A stretch of 63,955 bases of DNA from NCBI RefSeq assembly GCF_019510245.1, contig NZ_JAEKKT010000143.1:1-63955 (forward strand). Direction: 5' to 3'. Source of the stretch: Streptomyces sp. Lineage in GTDB: Bacteria > Actinomycetota > Actinomycetes > Streptomycetales > Streptomycetaceae. This document shows positions 9,267-18,005 of the stretch, one piece after another. How positions within the stretch are numbered: the first letter of the stretch is position 1; every line of letters starts with the position of its first letter. The notes under the pieces were generated by a model. That model saw only the letters and a list, made by a program, of their open reading frames with translations, did no database searches and was not told where the DNA came from. The translations under genes and the position numbers were made by a program.

Positions 9267-9342
9267 GTGGTCGAGGGTAAGGAGGAGGCGCGGGCCGGGG
9301 CTGGCGGATTTCGGACGGGTGGGTGGGGGTGGGGTGGGGGTC

Positions 9343-9371
9343 GGGACGCTTACCGGCGCTGGCAGGGTGCC
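9343..9371 (+). repeat. dispersed repeat module C, copy 1
   Basis: This 29-base stretch matches the reverse complement of 28791-28819 at 26 of 29 positions by eye. In both places it abuts a hairpin of the CCCCAGCC type. It is non-coding. Confidence 0.65.
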
Positions 9372-9394
9372 TCCCCAGCCTTCGGCTGGGGGAG
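9371..9394. repeat. dispersed hairpin repeat module A, copy 1
   Basis: CCCCAGCC-TTC-GGCTGGGG forms a perfect 8-bp stem with a 3-base loop inside a longer element that continues with GGAACTGCGCGATCAGCCCC. Related elements occur near 20.7, 28.6 and 58.6 kb. Here it may also act as terminator of the tetR gene that ends at 9450. Confidence 0.7.
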
Positions 9395-9449
9395 GAACTG
9401 CGCGATCAGCCCCCACCCGCCCGCGGCCGACCGACCGCCGCAACCACCC

Positions 9450-10106
9450 CTACGCCGTCCCCCCAACCCGCGCGAACTGTTCACTCAACCCGTCCAGCAA
9501 AGCCCGCAACCCCGTCTCGAACGCCCGCTCGTCCACTTTCTCCTGCTGCTCCGCGAGCAGATGCGCCTGGCCCAGGTGCGGATAGTCGGCCGGATCGTAC
9601 GCGCTCGCGTCGTCCACGAAGCCCCCGGCGAACGACCCCAGCGCCGACCCCATGACGAAGTACCGCATCAGTGCCCCGATCGACGTCGCCTGCGCCGGCG
9701 GCCACCCCGCCCCCACCATCGCGCCGTAGACCGCGTCGGCGACCCGCAGGCCGGCCGGGCGGCGGCCGGGACCCCGGGCGAGGACCGGGACGATGTTCGG
9801 GTGGTCCCGCAGTGCCGTCCGGTAGGACACCGCCCAGTCGTGCAGCGCGGTCCGCCAGTCCCGCCCCTCACCCTGTCCGAGGTCTTCGAACATCGACAGG
9901 TCGACCTGCGCACTGACCGAGTCCGCGACCGCCTCCAGGATCTCGTCCTTGGTACGGAAGTGGTTGTAGAGGGAGGGCCCGCTCACCCCCAGCTCGGCCG
10001 CGAGCCGGCGGGTGGAGACGGCCGCCAGACCCTCCGCGTCCACGAGTTCCCGGGCCACCCGGACGATCCGGTCGGTGCTGAGCAGGGGCTTGCGCGGTCG
10101 GGCCAT
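9450..10106 (-). CDS. TetR-family repressor
   Basis: A 218-residue regulator. The N-terminal helix-turn-helix is LAAVSTRRLAAELGVSGPSLYNHF (about residues 26-49). A TetR_C-type ligand domain follows. It is divergent from an acyl-CoA dehydrogenase gene. The inverted repeat AAACTA-N7-TAATTT at 10133-10151 lies between them, and a matching site stands before the ALDH-ADH operon. I infer a local regulon of TetR itself, the acyl-CoA dehydrogenase and the two dehydrogenases. The ligand is probably an acyl-CoA or aldehyde-derived acid. An alternative start MCAM at 10115 is possible. Confidence 0.85.
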   Translation of the reverse strand: MARPRKPLLSTDRIVRVARELVDAEGLAAVSTRRLAAELGVSGPSLYNHFRTKDEILEAVADSVSAQVDLSMFEDLGQGEGRDWRTALHDWAVSYRTALRDHPNIVPVLARGPGRRPAGLRVADAVYGAMVGAGWPPAQATSIGALMRYFVMGSALGSFAGGFVDDASAYDPADYPHLGQAHLLAEQQEKVDERAFETGLRALLDGLSEQFARVGGTA

Positions 10107-10132
10107 GGCGCACATAGTAGGGCCGGGGAAAG

Positions 10133-10151
10133 AAACTAGCAGTGCTAATTT
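10133..10151. promoter_or_regulatory. predicted TetR operator between tetR and acyl-CoA dehydrogenase
   Basis: AAACTA-N7-TAATTT differs from a perfect 6-7-6 palindrome at one base and matches 5759-5777 in architecture. It is 26 bases from the tetR start and 13 from the dehydrogenase start, so binding would block both promoters. Confidence 0.7.
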
Positions 10152-10164
10152 AAAGGGTGATCGC

Positions 10165-11319
10165 ATGGTGAACCTGGGGCTCAGCGAGGAGCAGACCGCC
10201 GTACGGCAGCTCGCCCGGGACTTCGTCGACCGCGAGATCACCCCGAACGTGATCGCCTGGGACCGCGCCGAGGAAGTCGACCGGGGGATCGTGAAGAAGC
10301 TCGGTGAGGTCGGCTTCCTGGGGCTCACGATCGACGAGCGGTACGGCGGATCGGGCGGCGACCACCTCGCGTACTGCCTGGTGACGGAGGAACTGGGCCG
10401 GGGGGACTCCTCGGTCCGCGGGATCGTGTCCGTGTCCCTGGGGCTGGTCGCCAAGACCGTTGCCGCCTGGGGCACCGAGGAGCAGAAACGGCGCTGGCTG
10501 CCGGGGCTCACCTCCGGCGCGTACGTCGGCTGCTTCGGTCTCACCGAACCCGGCACCGGCTCCGACGCGGGCAACCTCACCACCCGTGCCGTTCGCGACG
10601 GCGACGACTACGTCGTCAACGGCACCAAGATGTTCATCACCAACGGCACCTGGGCCGACGTCGTCCTGCTCTTCGCCCGCTCCACCGACGCCCCCGGCCA
10701 CAAGGGCGTCTCCGCCTTCCTGGTGCCGGCCGACACCCCCGGCCTCACCCGGCGTCCCCTGCACGGCAAGCTCGGCCTGCGCGGCCAGGCCACCGCCGAG
10801 CTCGTCCTGGAGGATGTCAGGGTCCCCGCCTCGGCGATGCTCGGCCCCGAGGGCAAGGGCTTCTCGGTCGCCATGTCCGCGCTCGCCAAGGGGCGGATGT
10901 CGGTGGCCGCCGGCTGTGTCGGGATAGCGCAGGCCGCCCTGGACGCGGCCGTACGGTACGCCGGGGAGCGCGAGCAGTTCGGTACGCCGATCGCCGGGCA
11001 CCAGCTCGTCCAGGAACTCATCAGCGACATCGCCGTCGACGTGGACGCGGCCCGGCTGCTGACCTGGCGGGTCGCCGACCTGATCGACCGCGGGCTGCCG
11101 TTCGCCACCGAGTCCTCCAAGGCCAAGCTCTTCGCCTCCGAGGCCGCGGTGCGGGCCGCCAACAACGCTCTCCAGGTCTTCGGCGGCTACGGCTACATCG
11201 ACGAGTACCCGGCGGGCAAACTCCTGCGCGACGCGCGTGTGATGACCCTCTACGAGGGCACCAGCCAGATCCAGAAACTGCTCATCGGACGGGCGCTGAC
11301 GGGCGTCTCGGCGTTCTGA
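10165..11319 (+). CDS. acyl-CoA dehydrogenase
   Basis: A 384-residue FAD flavoprotein of the short/medium-chain acyl-CoA dehydrogenase family. ACAD signature stretches are CFGLTEPGTGSDAG and YAGEREQFG, and the C-terminal FGGYGYIDEYPAGKLLRDAR is present. The catalytic base is probably Glu364 in LYEGTSQIQ. The start at 10165 has AAGGG 8-9 bases upstream. The upstream ATG at 10012 lies inside the divergent tetR gene and is rejected. Its divergent partner is TetR, and the operator suggests induction by the pathway substrate. It may act on the acid produced by the ALDH after CoA activation. Confidence 0.9.
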   Translation: MVNLGLSEEQTAVRQLARDFVDREITPNVIAWDRAEEVDRGIVKKLGEVGFLGLTIDERYGGSGGDHLAYCLVTEELGRGDSSVRGIVSVSLGLVAKTVAAWGTEEQKRRWLPGLTSGAYVGCFGLTEPGTGSDAGNLTTRAVRDGDDYVVNGTKMFITNGTWADVVLLFARSTDAPGHKGVSAFLVPADTPGLTRRPLHGKLGLRGQATAELVLEDVRVPASAMLGPEGKGFSVAMSALAKGRMSVAAGCVGIAQAALDAAVRYAGEREQFGTPIAGHQLVQELISDIAVDVDAARLLTWRVADLIDRGLPFATESSKAKLFASEAAVRAANNALQVFGGYGYIDEYPAGKLLRDARVMTLYEGTSQIQKLLIGRALTGVSAF

Positions 11320-11389
11320 GTACCTCCCTGCGCCCGCCTGAGTATCCCGGCGGATGTGGCGGGGGTCCGCGTTCGCCGATGCTCTGACC

Positions 11390-11677
11390 ATGAGTGACAC
11401 ACCGGTCAGACACCAGAACACGGCCGCCTTCTACGGCCAGGCCGTCGCCTCCTTCGCCCTCGCCCTCACGGCCACCGCCATCGGCATCTTCCGGCTGCAC
11501 GCGGACGCCTGGGTGCGCGGCTTCCTCGGCATCGCCGTGCTCTACCTCGTCACCTCGGCCTTCACCCTCGCGAAGGTCGTCCGCGACCGCCAGGAGGCCG
11601 GCCAGATCGTCAGCCGGGTCGACCAGGCCAGGCTGGAGAAGCTGCTCGCCGAGCACGACCCGTTCGAGAAGCTCTGA
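11390..11677 (+). CDS. YiaA/YiaB-family small membrane protein
   Basis: A 95-residue protein with two hydrophobic helices (about residues 18-34 and 42-60) in the pattern of the YiaAB two-helix domain. A charged amphipathic tail rich in Glu, Arg and Lys follows. It probably sits in the cytoplasmic membrane. The function of the family is not established. It is a single-gene unit. Confidence 0.75.
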   Translation: MSDTPVRHQNTAAFYGQAVASFALALTATAIGIFRLHADAWVRGFLGIAVLYLVTSAFTLAKVVRDRQEAGQIVSRVDQARLEKLLAEHDPFEKL

Positions 11678-11733
11678 GCCTTCGGGGCGCGCCGAGGCCT
11701 CCTGCCGCCCGTGAAAAGCCCTGAGCGGGCACA

Positions 11734-11749
11734 CTAAGCGCTCGCTCAG
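11734..11749. promoter_or_regulatory. predicted TetR operator upstream of the second tetR
   Basis: CTAAGCG-CT-CGCTCAG is a 7-2-7 inverted repeat with one mismatch. It lies over the expected -35 region of a promoter whose -10 would be TATGGT at 11759-11764. The same architecture is found at 12938-12953 upstream of the MaoC gene. Confidence 0.65.
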
Positions 11750-11796
11750 GAGGGGCGGTATGGTGGAGCTCCGGTATCGAGAGGGGCGAGCGAGCG

Positions 11797-12420
11797 ATGA
11801 GTACGGCGGAGGAGACGACCGGCGGCGAGGTCGAGCCGTGGGAAGAGGTCACGCCTGACGCGGCCCGGCGACTGCTGGTCGCCGCCGTGGAGGCCTTCGC
11901 CGAGCGCGGCTACCACGCCACCACCACCCGCGACATCGCGGGCCGGGCCGGCATGAGCCCCGCCGCGCTCTACATCCACTACAAGACCAAGGAGGAGCTG
12001 CTCCACCGGATCAGCCGCATCGGTCACGACAAGGCCCTGGAGATCCTCCAGACGGCGGCCCGGCGCGAGGGCACCGCCACCGAGCGGCTCGCCGACGCCG
12101 TCAGCTCCTTCGTCCGCTGGCACGCCGGGCGGCGCACCACCGCCCGGGTCGTGCAGTACGAACTCGACGCCCTCGGCCCCGACGCCCGCGCCGAGATCCT
12201 CGACCTGCGACGCCAGGTGGACGCCGAGGTGCGCGGGATCATCGAGGAGGGCGTCGCGTCCGGCGAGTTCGACGTCATCGACGTGCACGGCACCACCCTG
12301 GCGGTGCTGTCGCTGTGCATCGACGTCGCGCGCTGGTTCAACGTGAACGGCCCGCGCACCCCCGAGGAGGTCGGCGCGCTCTACGCCGACCTCGTCCTGC
12401 GGATGGTGGGGTCCAAGTAG
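11797..12420 (+). CDS. TetR-family repressor
   Basis: A 207-residue regulator. The helix-turn-helix is YHATTTRDIAGRAGMSPAAL followed by YIHYKTKEELL (about residues 38-70), and the larger C-terminal domain resembles TetR proteins that sense acyl-CoAs. It converges on the MaoC-type gene. Paired 7-2-7 operators before this gene and before the MaoC gene suggest autoregulation and control of MaoC. A GAGAGGGGCGAG purine-rich site precedes the ATG. Confidence 0.85.
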   Translation: MSTAEETTGGEVEPWEEVTPDAARRLLVAAVEAFAERGYHATTTRDIAGRAGMSPAALYIHYKTKEELLHRISRIGHDKALEILQTAARREGTATERLADAVSSFVRWHAGRRTTARVVQYELDALGPDARAEILDLRRQVDAEVRGIIEEGVASGEFDVIDVHGTTLAVLSLCIDVARWFNVNGPRTPEEVGALYADLVLRMVGSK

Positions 12421-12434
12421 CGGCCCCACCGCCC

Positions 12435-12896
12435 TCAGAGGTAGTACCGGGACACCGACTCCGCGACGCAGACCGGCTTGTCGCCGCCCTCGCGCTCCAC
12501 GCTGAAGGCGACCGTCACCTGGACGCCGCCCGTGACGTCCTCCACGCCGGTGATCCTGGCGGTGGCACGCAGCCGGGAGCCGACCGGGACGGGGGCGGGG
12601 AAGCGGACCTTGTTGGTGCCGTAGTTCACACCCATCTTCACCCCCTCGACCGTGATCAGCTGGGGGCCGAAGAGCGGGAGCAGCGACAGGGTCAGGTAGC
12701 CGTGCGCGATGGTCGTGCCGAACGGGCCGGCGGCCGCCTTCTCCGGGTCGACGTGGATCCACTGGTGGTCGCCGGTCGCGTCCGCGAACAGGTCGATCCG
12801 CTTCTGGTCGACCTCCAGCCAGTCGGTGTAGCCCAGCTGCTCGCCCACGGCCGCCTTCAGCTCGTCGGGGGAGGTGAAGATCCTCGGTTCTGCCAT
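12435..12896 (-). CDS. MaoC-family (R)-hydratase
   Basis: A 153-residue single hotdog-fold protein. The hydratase motif is FADATGDHQWIHVDPEKA, with the Asp/His dyad typical of (R)-specific enoyl-CoA hydratases. A second family block is FGTTIAHGYLTLSLLP. It probably hydrates 2-enoyl-CoA in a fatty-acid or polyketide-related pathway. The start at 12896 fits the usual MAEPRIFTSPDELKAAVG N-terminus. The operator at 12938-12953 is about 41 bases upstream, linking it to the neighbouring TetR. Confidence 0.85.
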   Translation of the reverse strand: MAEPRIFTSPDELKAAVGEQLGYTDWLEVDQKRIDLFADATGDHQWIHVDPEKAAAGPFGTTIAHGYLTLSLLPLFGPQLITVEGVKMGVNYGTNKVRFPAPVPVGSRLRATARITGVEDVTGGVQVTVAFSVEREGGDKPVCVAESVSRYYL

Positions 12897-12937
12897 GTCG
12901 CCGGCCCTCTCGCACTCACGGAACACGCGTGCATTGT

Positions 12938-12953
12938 CTAAGCAACTGCTTAG
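12938..12953. promoter_or_regulatory. predicted TetR operator between maoC-like gene and soxR
   Basis: CTAAGCA-AC-TGCTTAG is a perfect 7-2-7 inverted repeat, AT-rich against the background. It matches the imperfect copy at 11734-11749. It lies nearer to the MaoC start (41 bases) than to soxR (65 bases). Confidence 0.7.
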
Positions 12954-13005
12954 CATGGTCGGGTACGCGTCCCCTGTCAACGGACCGCGACCCGCGCCCG
13001 GTGGG

Positions 13006-13011
13006 TAGGCT
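13006..13011 (+). promoter_or_regulatory. -10 element of a leaderless soxR transcript
   Basis: TAGGCT is followed after 7 bases by the GTG start at 13019. This spacing places transcription initiation at or next to the start codon, and no ribosome site is visible. No convincing -35 is seen. Confidence 0.5.
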
Positions 13012-13018
13012 CTGCGGG

Positions 13019-13489
13019 GTGCCGCAGATTCCCGAGAAGATCCACGAGCTGACCGTGGGCCAGTTGTCCGCACGCAGCGGCGCCGCCGTCTCCGCTCTGC
13101 ACTTCTACGAGTCCAAGGGCCTCATCAGCAGTCGGCGGACCTCCGGCAACCAGCGCCGCTACCCCCGCGACACCCTGCGCCGGGTGGCCTTCGTCCGGGC
13201 GGCGCAGCGCGTCGGCATCCCCCTCGCGACGATCCGCGAGGCGCTCTCGGAACTCCCCGAGGAACGCACCCCGACCCGGGAGGACTGGGCCCGCCTCTCC
13301 GAGGCCTGGCGCACGGAGCTCGACGAGCGCATCCGGCAGCTCAACCGTCTGCGGGACCATCTGACCGACTGCATCGGCTGCGGCTGTCTGTCGCTGGACA
13401 CCTGCGTGCTGTCCAACCCGGACGACGCCTTCGGCGAACGGCGGGCAGGCTCCAGTCTGCTGCCCGAGCGGGTGGAACGCAGACGCTAG
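13019..13489 (+). CDS. soxR: redox-sensing MerR regulator SoxR
   Basis: A 156-residue MerR-family protein. The N-terminal winged helix starts at LTVGQLSARSGAAVSALHFYE. The [2Fe-2S] cluster cysteines are in CIGCGCLSLDTC (Cys118, 121, 123 and 129), almost the same positions as in E. coli SoxR. In Streptomyces SoxR is activated by redox-cycling compounds such as endogenous antibiotics and controls small oxidoreductase genes, not soxS. No soxS is present. I do not recognise a SoxR box beside it, so its targets are probably elsewhere. The transcript appears leaderless. Confidence 0.92.
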   Translation: MPQIPEKIHELTVGQLSARSGAAVSALHFYESKGLISSRRTSGNQRRYPRDTLRRVAFVRAAQRVGIPLATIREALSELPEERTPTREDWARLSEAWRTELDERIRQLNRLRDHLTDCIGCGCLSLDTCVLSNPDDAFGERRAGSSLLPERVERRR

Positions 13490-13501
13490 GCCGACGCTCG
13501 G

Positions 13502-14221
13502 TCACCGGCCGTACTGGAGCAGTGCCTCGGTCACCAACTCGGCGTTGGACAGCGCCCGTTCACCGTCGGGGAGCAGCAGGGTGTCCTCCAGGCCGATGCG
13601 GGTCGCGAGGCCCAGCCGGCCCGCCAGCCGCAGCACCGGCCAGGTGCCGCCCTCCTCGCCGTGCAGCAGGACCGGACGGCCGTGGGCCGTGCCCAGCTCG
13701 ATGAGCAGGGTCCGCGCCGACTGCTCGGCGGTGGCCGGGTCGGGGTCCGTCACCTCCGCGAGCACCCGGAGCACCTGCGGTCCCAGCGGCGAGGCCGCGA
13801 ACCGCGCCGCCCCGTCCGTGCCGGACCAGATGCCGGCCTCCACCCCGATCCCCATCACCAGCAACTGCTCCGCGACGTCCTCGGCGCCCGGGTCGTGCCA
13901 GTTGACCGAGGCGAAGTCGGGCAGGACGGACCAGGTGCCCACCCGCTTCAGCCGCAGTGCCGGATCGGGTGCGCCCCAGGCGCCGGTGGTCACTCCGATG
14001 GGTACCCGCAGCCGCCGTGCGCGCAGCGCGTCCACCGTCGGCTCGACCACGCGCGGGGACAGGCTCTCGCGCCCGCACGGGGTCCGCGGGTGCACGTGGA
14101 CCGCCGTCGCCCCGGCCGCGACCGCCTCGGCGGCGGAATCCGCCAGCGCCGCCGGCGACAGTGGCACGCCCGCGCCGTCGGCACCGCCACGGCGTCCGTT
14201 CAGACAGACCTGCAGCTCCAT
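13502..14221 (-). CDS. BKACE-family (DUF849) beta-keto acid cleavage enzyme
   Basis: A 239-residue protein of the 3-keto-5-aminohexanoate cleavage enzyme family, somewhat shorter than the usual 270-310. The N-terminus MELQVCLNGRRGG and the metal-binding HVHPRTPCGRESL are characteristic. GVTTGAWG and NWHDPGAED follow. These TIM-barrel enzymes condense a beta-keto acid with acetyl-CoA using Zn. The shorter length and lineage-specific sequence make the substrate uncertain. It converges on soxR with 12 bases between stops. Confidence 0.75.
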   Translation of the reverse strand: MELQVCLNGRRGGADGAGVPLSPAALADSAAEAVAAGATAVHVHPRTPCGRESLSPRVVEPTVDALRARRLRVPIGVTTGAWGAPDPALRLKRVGTWSVLPDFASVNWHDPGAEDVAEQLLVMGIGVEAGIWSGTDGAARFAASPLGPQVLRVLAEVTDPDPATAEQSARTLLIELGTAHGRPVLLHGEEGGTWPVLRLAGRLGLATRIGLEDTLLLPDGERALSNAELVTEALLQYGR

Positions 14222-14305
14222 GCTCCGATGGTGCCGGTCGCCGCTGACAACGGCCAGGTCACCGGCAGTTGGGGGGTGCGGCATCCCCGGCGCACCCCGA
14301 TGTGG

Positions 14306-14908
14306 TCAGGCCGACATGAGAAGCCGCCCGCGCCTGGCGTAGGCCAGGGCCTCGGGGGTGAGGACCGGACGCGGCACCAGGATCCCGCAGTCCGCGCAGA
14401 CCGGACCGGCGGAGGGCTCGTGGTCCAGGTCGTACTTCCAGATGAGGCGCTCCCCTTCGCACACCGGGCAGATCGTGCCCGGCTCGCGCTCCAGGGCGGC
14501 GATCAGCCGTCGCAGCACCTCGGCGAGTGGTTCGTCGGGATGGACCCGTGGGTCGTCGCACCAGGCCACTCCGAATCCGCCCCAGGTCAGCCGGTGCCAG
14601 TCGTCCACGCTGCCCGGGCGGCGCAGCCCGTCGTGCTTCTCCTTCTTGCGGCGCTCGGCGAACTCGCTCTCATAGCCGAGCCATACCGTCCGCGCCTCCT
14701 CCAGCTCCTCCAGCGCGCCCACGAGACGCACTGGATCGGGGGAGCGGTCCTCGGGACCGAACCCGGCCCGCGAGCAGAGATGGTCCCAGGTGGCGCGGTG
14801 CCCGTAAGGAGCGAACCGCTCCAGGCACTTGCGCAGCGAATAACGCCGTAGCGCCAGATCGCACCGTGGGTCTCGCACCTGTCTCGCCAGACTCCGGAAA
14901 CCGGCCAT
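14306..14908 (-). CDS. conserved hypothetical protein with zinc-ribbon-like cysteines
   Basis: A 200-residue soluble protein of unknown function. Two CxxC pairs (CPVCEGE and CADCGI, about residues 144-147 and 171-174) suggest a small zinc ribbon near the C-terminus. The N-terminal half is basic (RSLARQVRDPRCDLALRRYSLRKCLERF). A hydrophobic core such as LTWGGFGVAW is present, but there is no signal peptide. It is divergent from the penicillin acylase gene across 269 bases. I do not recognise a named domain. Confidence 0.6.
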   Translation of the reverse strand: MAGFRSLARQVRDPRCDLALRRYSLRKCLERFAPYGHRATWDHLCSRAGFGPEDRSPDPVRLVGALEELEEARTVWLGYESEFAERRKKEKHDGLRRPGSVDDWHRLTWGGFGVAWCDDPRVHPDEPLAEVLRRLIAALEREPGTICPVCEGERLIWKYDLDHEPSAGPVCADCGILVPRPVLTPEALAYARRGRLLMSA

Positions 14909-15177
14909 CGCCCTGCACCTCCGTCACACCTGCACCTGTACTTCGGTCACTTCGGCGTCGCCGCACGGGCTTCGCACGGCGTTGCCGTATAGACGTATCG
15001 ACACTCGAATCGGCTCCATCCGATTTCCGATGCCGTCCATAAGGCCGCCCGCCTTGACCGACGGCGGGTGACACCGCCGACGCGGGCGACCACTCCAAAA
15101 CTTGACGCATGTTCATCTTCAATCCCGGGGATACCGGCGGTAACGTCCGGCACCACCACTCGTCGTGAGGAGCCCCC

Positions 15178-17967
15178 ATGCCACGGCGCACCAGATACCA
15201 CGCGTTGTTCGACAGACTGAGAACTCCCCGCAAGCTCCCCGGGTTCCTGAAAGCCGCATCCGTATGCGTGCTCATCGCCGGGCTGCTCTCCCCGCTGGCC
15301 CAGGCGACCCCGGCCGTGGCGGCCACGGCCTCCAACGACTACTGCGGCGGCCAGTGTTCCGACATCCTGCCGCCCGGCGAGAACGGCAACGCCACCCTCG
15401 CCCAGATCCTGCTCAACCAGGCCTTCGGCACCCAGCCCAGCCACGCCGAGGACCAGCTCGGCCTCTACAGCAACCTGGCCACGGGCTACTCCACCCTCAC
15501 CGACGCGAAGATCAACACGTTCTTCAACGACTCGTCGCTCGGGGTCGCGTCCAGTCAAGTCGCCTCCACGGAGAAGCCGGCCGGCCGCAGCGACGTCACC
15601 ATCGTCCGCGACAAGGCGACCGGAGTGCCTCATATCACCGGTACCACCAGATACGGCACGGAGTTCGGCGCCGGGTATGCCGCCGCTGAGGACCGGCTGT
15701 GGCTCATGGACGTGTTCCGGCACGTCGGCCGCGGCCAGCTCACCACCTTCGCCGGCGGCGTGGCCTCCAACCAGGGCCTCGAGCAGGAGTTCTACCGCAA
15801 CGCCCCCTACTCCGAGGCCGACCTCCAGGCGCAGATCGACAACGCCGTCGCCAACAACGGCGCCCGCGGCCAGCAGGCCCTCGCGGACGCCGACGCCTAC
15901 CTCGACGGCATCAACTCCTACATCGACGCCTCCGACAGCGGCCGGTACTTCCCCGGCGAGTACGTGCTGACCGGGCACAAGGACTCGATCACCAACGCCG
16001 GTACGATCGACCACTTCAAGATCACCGACCTGGTGGCGCTGGCCTCCGTGATCGGCACGCTGTTCGGCTCCGGCGGTGGCGGCGAGGTCAACAACGCCAT
16101 ATCGCTGCTGGCCGCCCAGCAGAAGTACGGCGTGACGGAGGGCACCAAGGTCTGGGAGTCGTTCCGCGAGCGCAACGACCCCGAGGCCGTGCTCACCGTC
16201 CACAACGGCGAGAGCTTCCCCTACGGCACCAAGCCCGACAACCCGCAGGGCGAGGCGCTGCCCGACGCCGGCTCGGTGACCACCGAACCGCTGGTCTACA
16301 ACGCCACCGGCACGGGAGCGGACCAGAGCGCCGACGCCGCCTCCGCCGCGGCGACCAAGACCGCGCTCAGCTCGGCCAGACGCGGCATGTCCAACGCCCT
16401 CGTGGTCAGCGGCAAGTACACCGCGAGCGGTCACCCCATCGCGGTCTTCGGGCCGCAGACGGGTTACTTCGCGCCCCAGTTGCTCATGCTCCAGGAGATC
16501 CAGGGGCCGGGCATCAGCGCCCGCGGCGCCTCCTTCGCCGGCCTGAGCATGTACGTCGAACTGGGTCGCGGCCAGGACTACGCGTGGTCCGCGACCACCT
16601 CCGGGCAGGACATCATCGACTCCTACGCGGTCGAGCTCTGCCAGGACGACTACCACTACCTGTACCACGGCACCTGCACGGCGATGGACGAGGTCGAGCA
16701 GGCCAACTCCTGGAAGCCGACCACGGCCGACGGCACGGCCGCCGGTTCATACACCATGAAGGTCTGGAAGACCAAGTACGGCCCGGTCGAATACCGGGCC
16801 ACCGTCGGCGGGAAGAAGGTCGCCTACACCACCCTGAGATCCTCCTACATGCACGAGGCCGACTCGATCATCGGCTTCCAGATGCTCAACGACCCCGACT
16901 ACGTGAAGAGCCCGCAGACCTTCCAGAGCGCGGTCCAGCACATCAACTACACCTTCAACTGGTTCTACGCCGACTCCTCGCACACCGCGTACTACAACAG
17001 CGGCAACAACCCGGTGCGGGCGAGCGGGGTCGACCCCGAGTTCCCGGTCTGGGGCCAGGCGGCCTACGAGTGGCAGAACTGGGACCCGTCCACCAACACG
17101 GCCGACTACACGCCGGCCGCCCAGCACCCCCAGTCGATCGACCAGGACTACTACATCTCCTGGAACAACAAACAGGCGCTGAACTACACGACGGCGAGCT
17201 GGGGCGACGGCTCGGTCCACCGCGGCAACCTGCTGAACGACCGGGTCAGGAAACTCGTCGCCGCCGGGGGCGTCACCCGCTCCTCGCTTGTCAAGGCCAT
17301 GGCAGACGCCTCGCTCACGGACCTGCGGGCCGAGGACGTGCTGCCGGACCTGCTGAAGGTGGTCAACAGCAGTACGGTCACCGACTCCACGGCCGCCGCG
17401 GCCGTCACCAAGCTCCAGACCTGGCTGACCGCGGGCGGCAAGCGCACGGAGACCTCGGCGGGCTCGAAGACGTACGCCGACGCCGACGCCATCCGGATCC
17501 TGGACGCCTGGTGGCCGCTGCTGGTCAAGGCCGAGTTCCAGCCCGGCCTCGGTGACAACCTGTACACCGCGTTCACCAACAACCTGTACATCGACGAGAC
17601 CCCCTCGGCCGCCCACGGGCCGACCGGTGCGCATGCCGGAAGCTCCTTCCAGTACGGCTGGTGGAGTTATGTCGACAAGGACATCCGGTCGGTGCTCGGG
17701 CAGACCGTGTCGGGACCGCTCGCCGAGCAGTACTGCGGCGGCGGCAGCCTCAGCGCCTGCCGGGACATCCTCATCAGCACCCTGAAAACGGCGGCCGGCA
17801 CCAGCGCGTCCACTGTCTACCCCGGGGACTCGCTGTGCTCGGCGGGCGACCAGTGGTGCGCCGACTCGATCGTGCAGCGCACCCTGGGCGGCATCAAGCA
17901 CTACAACATCAGCTGGCAGAACCGGCCGACCTTCCAGCAGGTCGTGGAGTTCACCTCACACAGGTGA
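15178..17967 (+). CDS. secreted penicillin acylase-family Ntn hydrolase
   Basis: A 929-residue preproenzyme. The signal peptide covers about residues 1-49 (basic start, hydrophobic ASVCVLIAGLLSPLAQA). An alpha chain with VTIVRDKATGVPHITGTTRYG follows, then a spacer. The nucleophile is probably Ser405 in RRGMSNALVVSG, where autocleavage would create the beta chain. A later segment WSATTSGQD fits the beta chain. Related Streptomyces enzymes act on acyl-homoserine lactones, aculeacin-type lipopeptides or beta-lactams, so the substrate is open. Paired cysteines are consistent with secretion. No operon partner. Confidence 0.9.
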   Translation: MPRRTRYHALFDRLRTPRKLPGFLKAASVCVLIAGLLSPLAQATPAVAATASNDYCGGQCSDILPPGENGNATLAQILLNQAFGTQPSHAEDQLGLYSNLATGYSTLTDAKINTFFNDSSLGVASSQVASTEKPAGRSDVTIVRDKATGVPHITGTTRYGTEFGAGYAAAEDRLWLMDVFRHVGRGQLTTFAGGVASNQGLEQEFYRNAPYSEADLQAQIDNAVANNGARGQQALADADAYLDGINSYIDASDSGRYFPGEYVLTGHKDSITNAGTIDHFKITDLVALASVIGTLFGSGGGGEVNNAISLLAAQQKYGVTEGTKVWESFRERNDPEAVLTVHNGESFPYGTKPDNPQGEALPDAGSVTTEPLVYNATGTGADQSADAASAAATKTALSSARRGMSNALVVSGKYTASGHPIAVFGPQTGYFAPQLLMLQEIQGPGISARGASFAGLSMYVELGRGQDYAWSATTSGQDIIDSYAVELCQDDYHYLYHGTCTAMDEVEQANSWKPTTADGTAAGSYTMKVWKTKYGPVEYRATVGGKKVAYTTLRSSYMHEADSIIGFQMLNDPDYVKSPQTFQSAVQHINYTFNWFYADSSHTAYYNSGNNPVRASGVDPEFPVWGQAAYEWQNWDPSTNTADYTPAAQHPQSIDQDYYISWNNKQALNYTTASWGDGSVHRGNLLNDRVRKLVAAGGVTRSSLVKAMADASLTDLRAEDVLPDLLKVVNSSTVTDSTAAAAVTKLQTWLTAGGKRTETSAGSKTYADADAIRILDAWWPLLVKAEFQPGLGDNLYTAFTNNLYIDETPSAAHGPTGAHAGSSFQYGWWSYVDKDIRSVLGQTVSGPLAEQYCGGGSLSACRDILISTLKTAAGTSASTVYPGDSLCSAGDQWCADSIVQRTLGGIKHYNISWQNRPTFQQVVEFTSHR

Positions 17968-18005
17968 GCCGCACACCGGCGGGTTGACGCCGCACGGCGG
18001 CGGGG

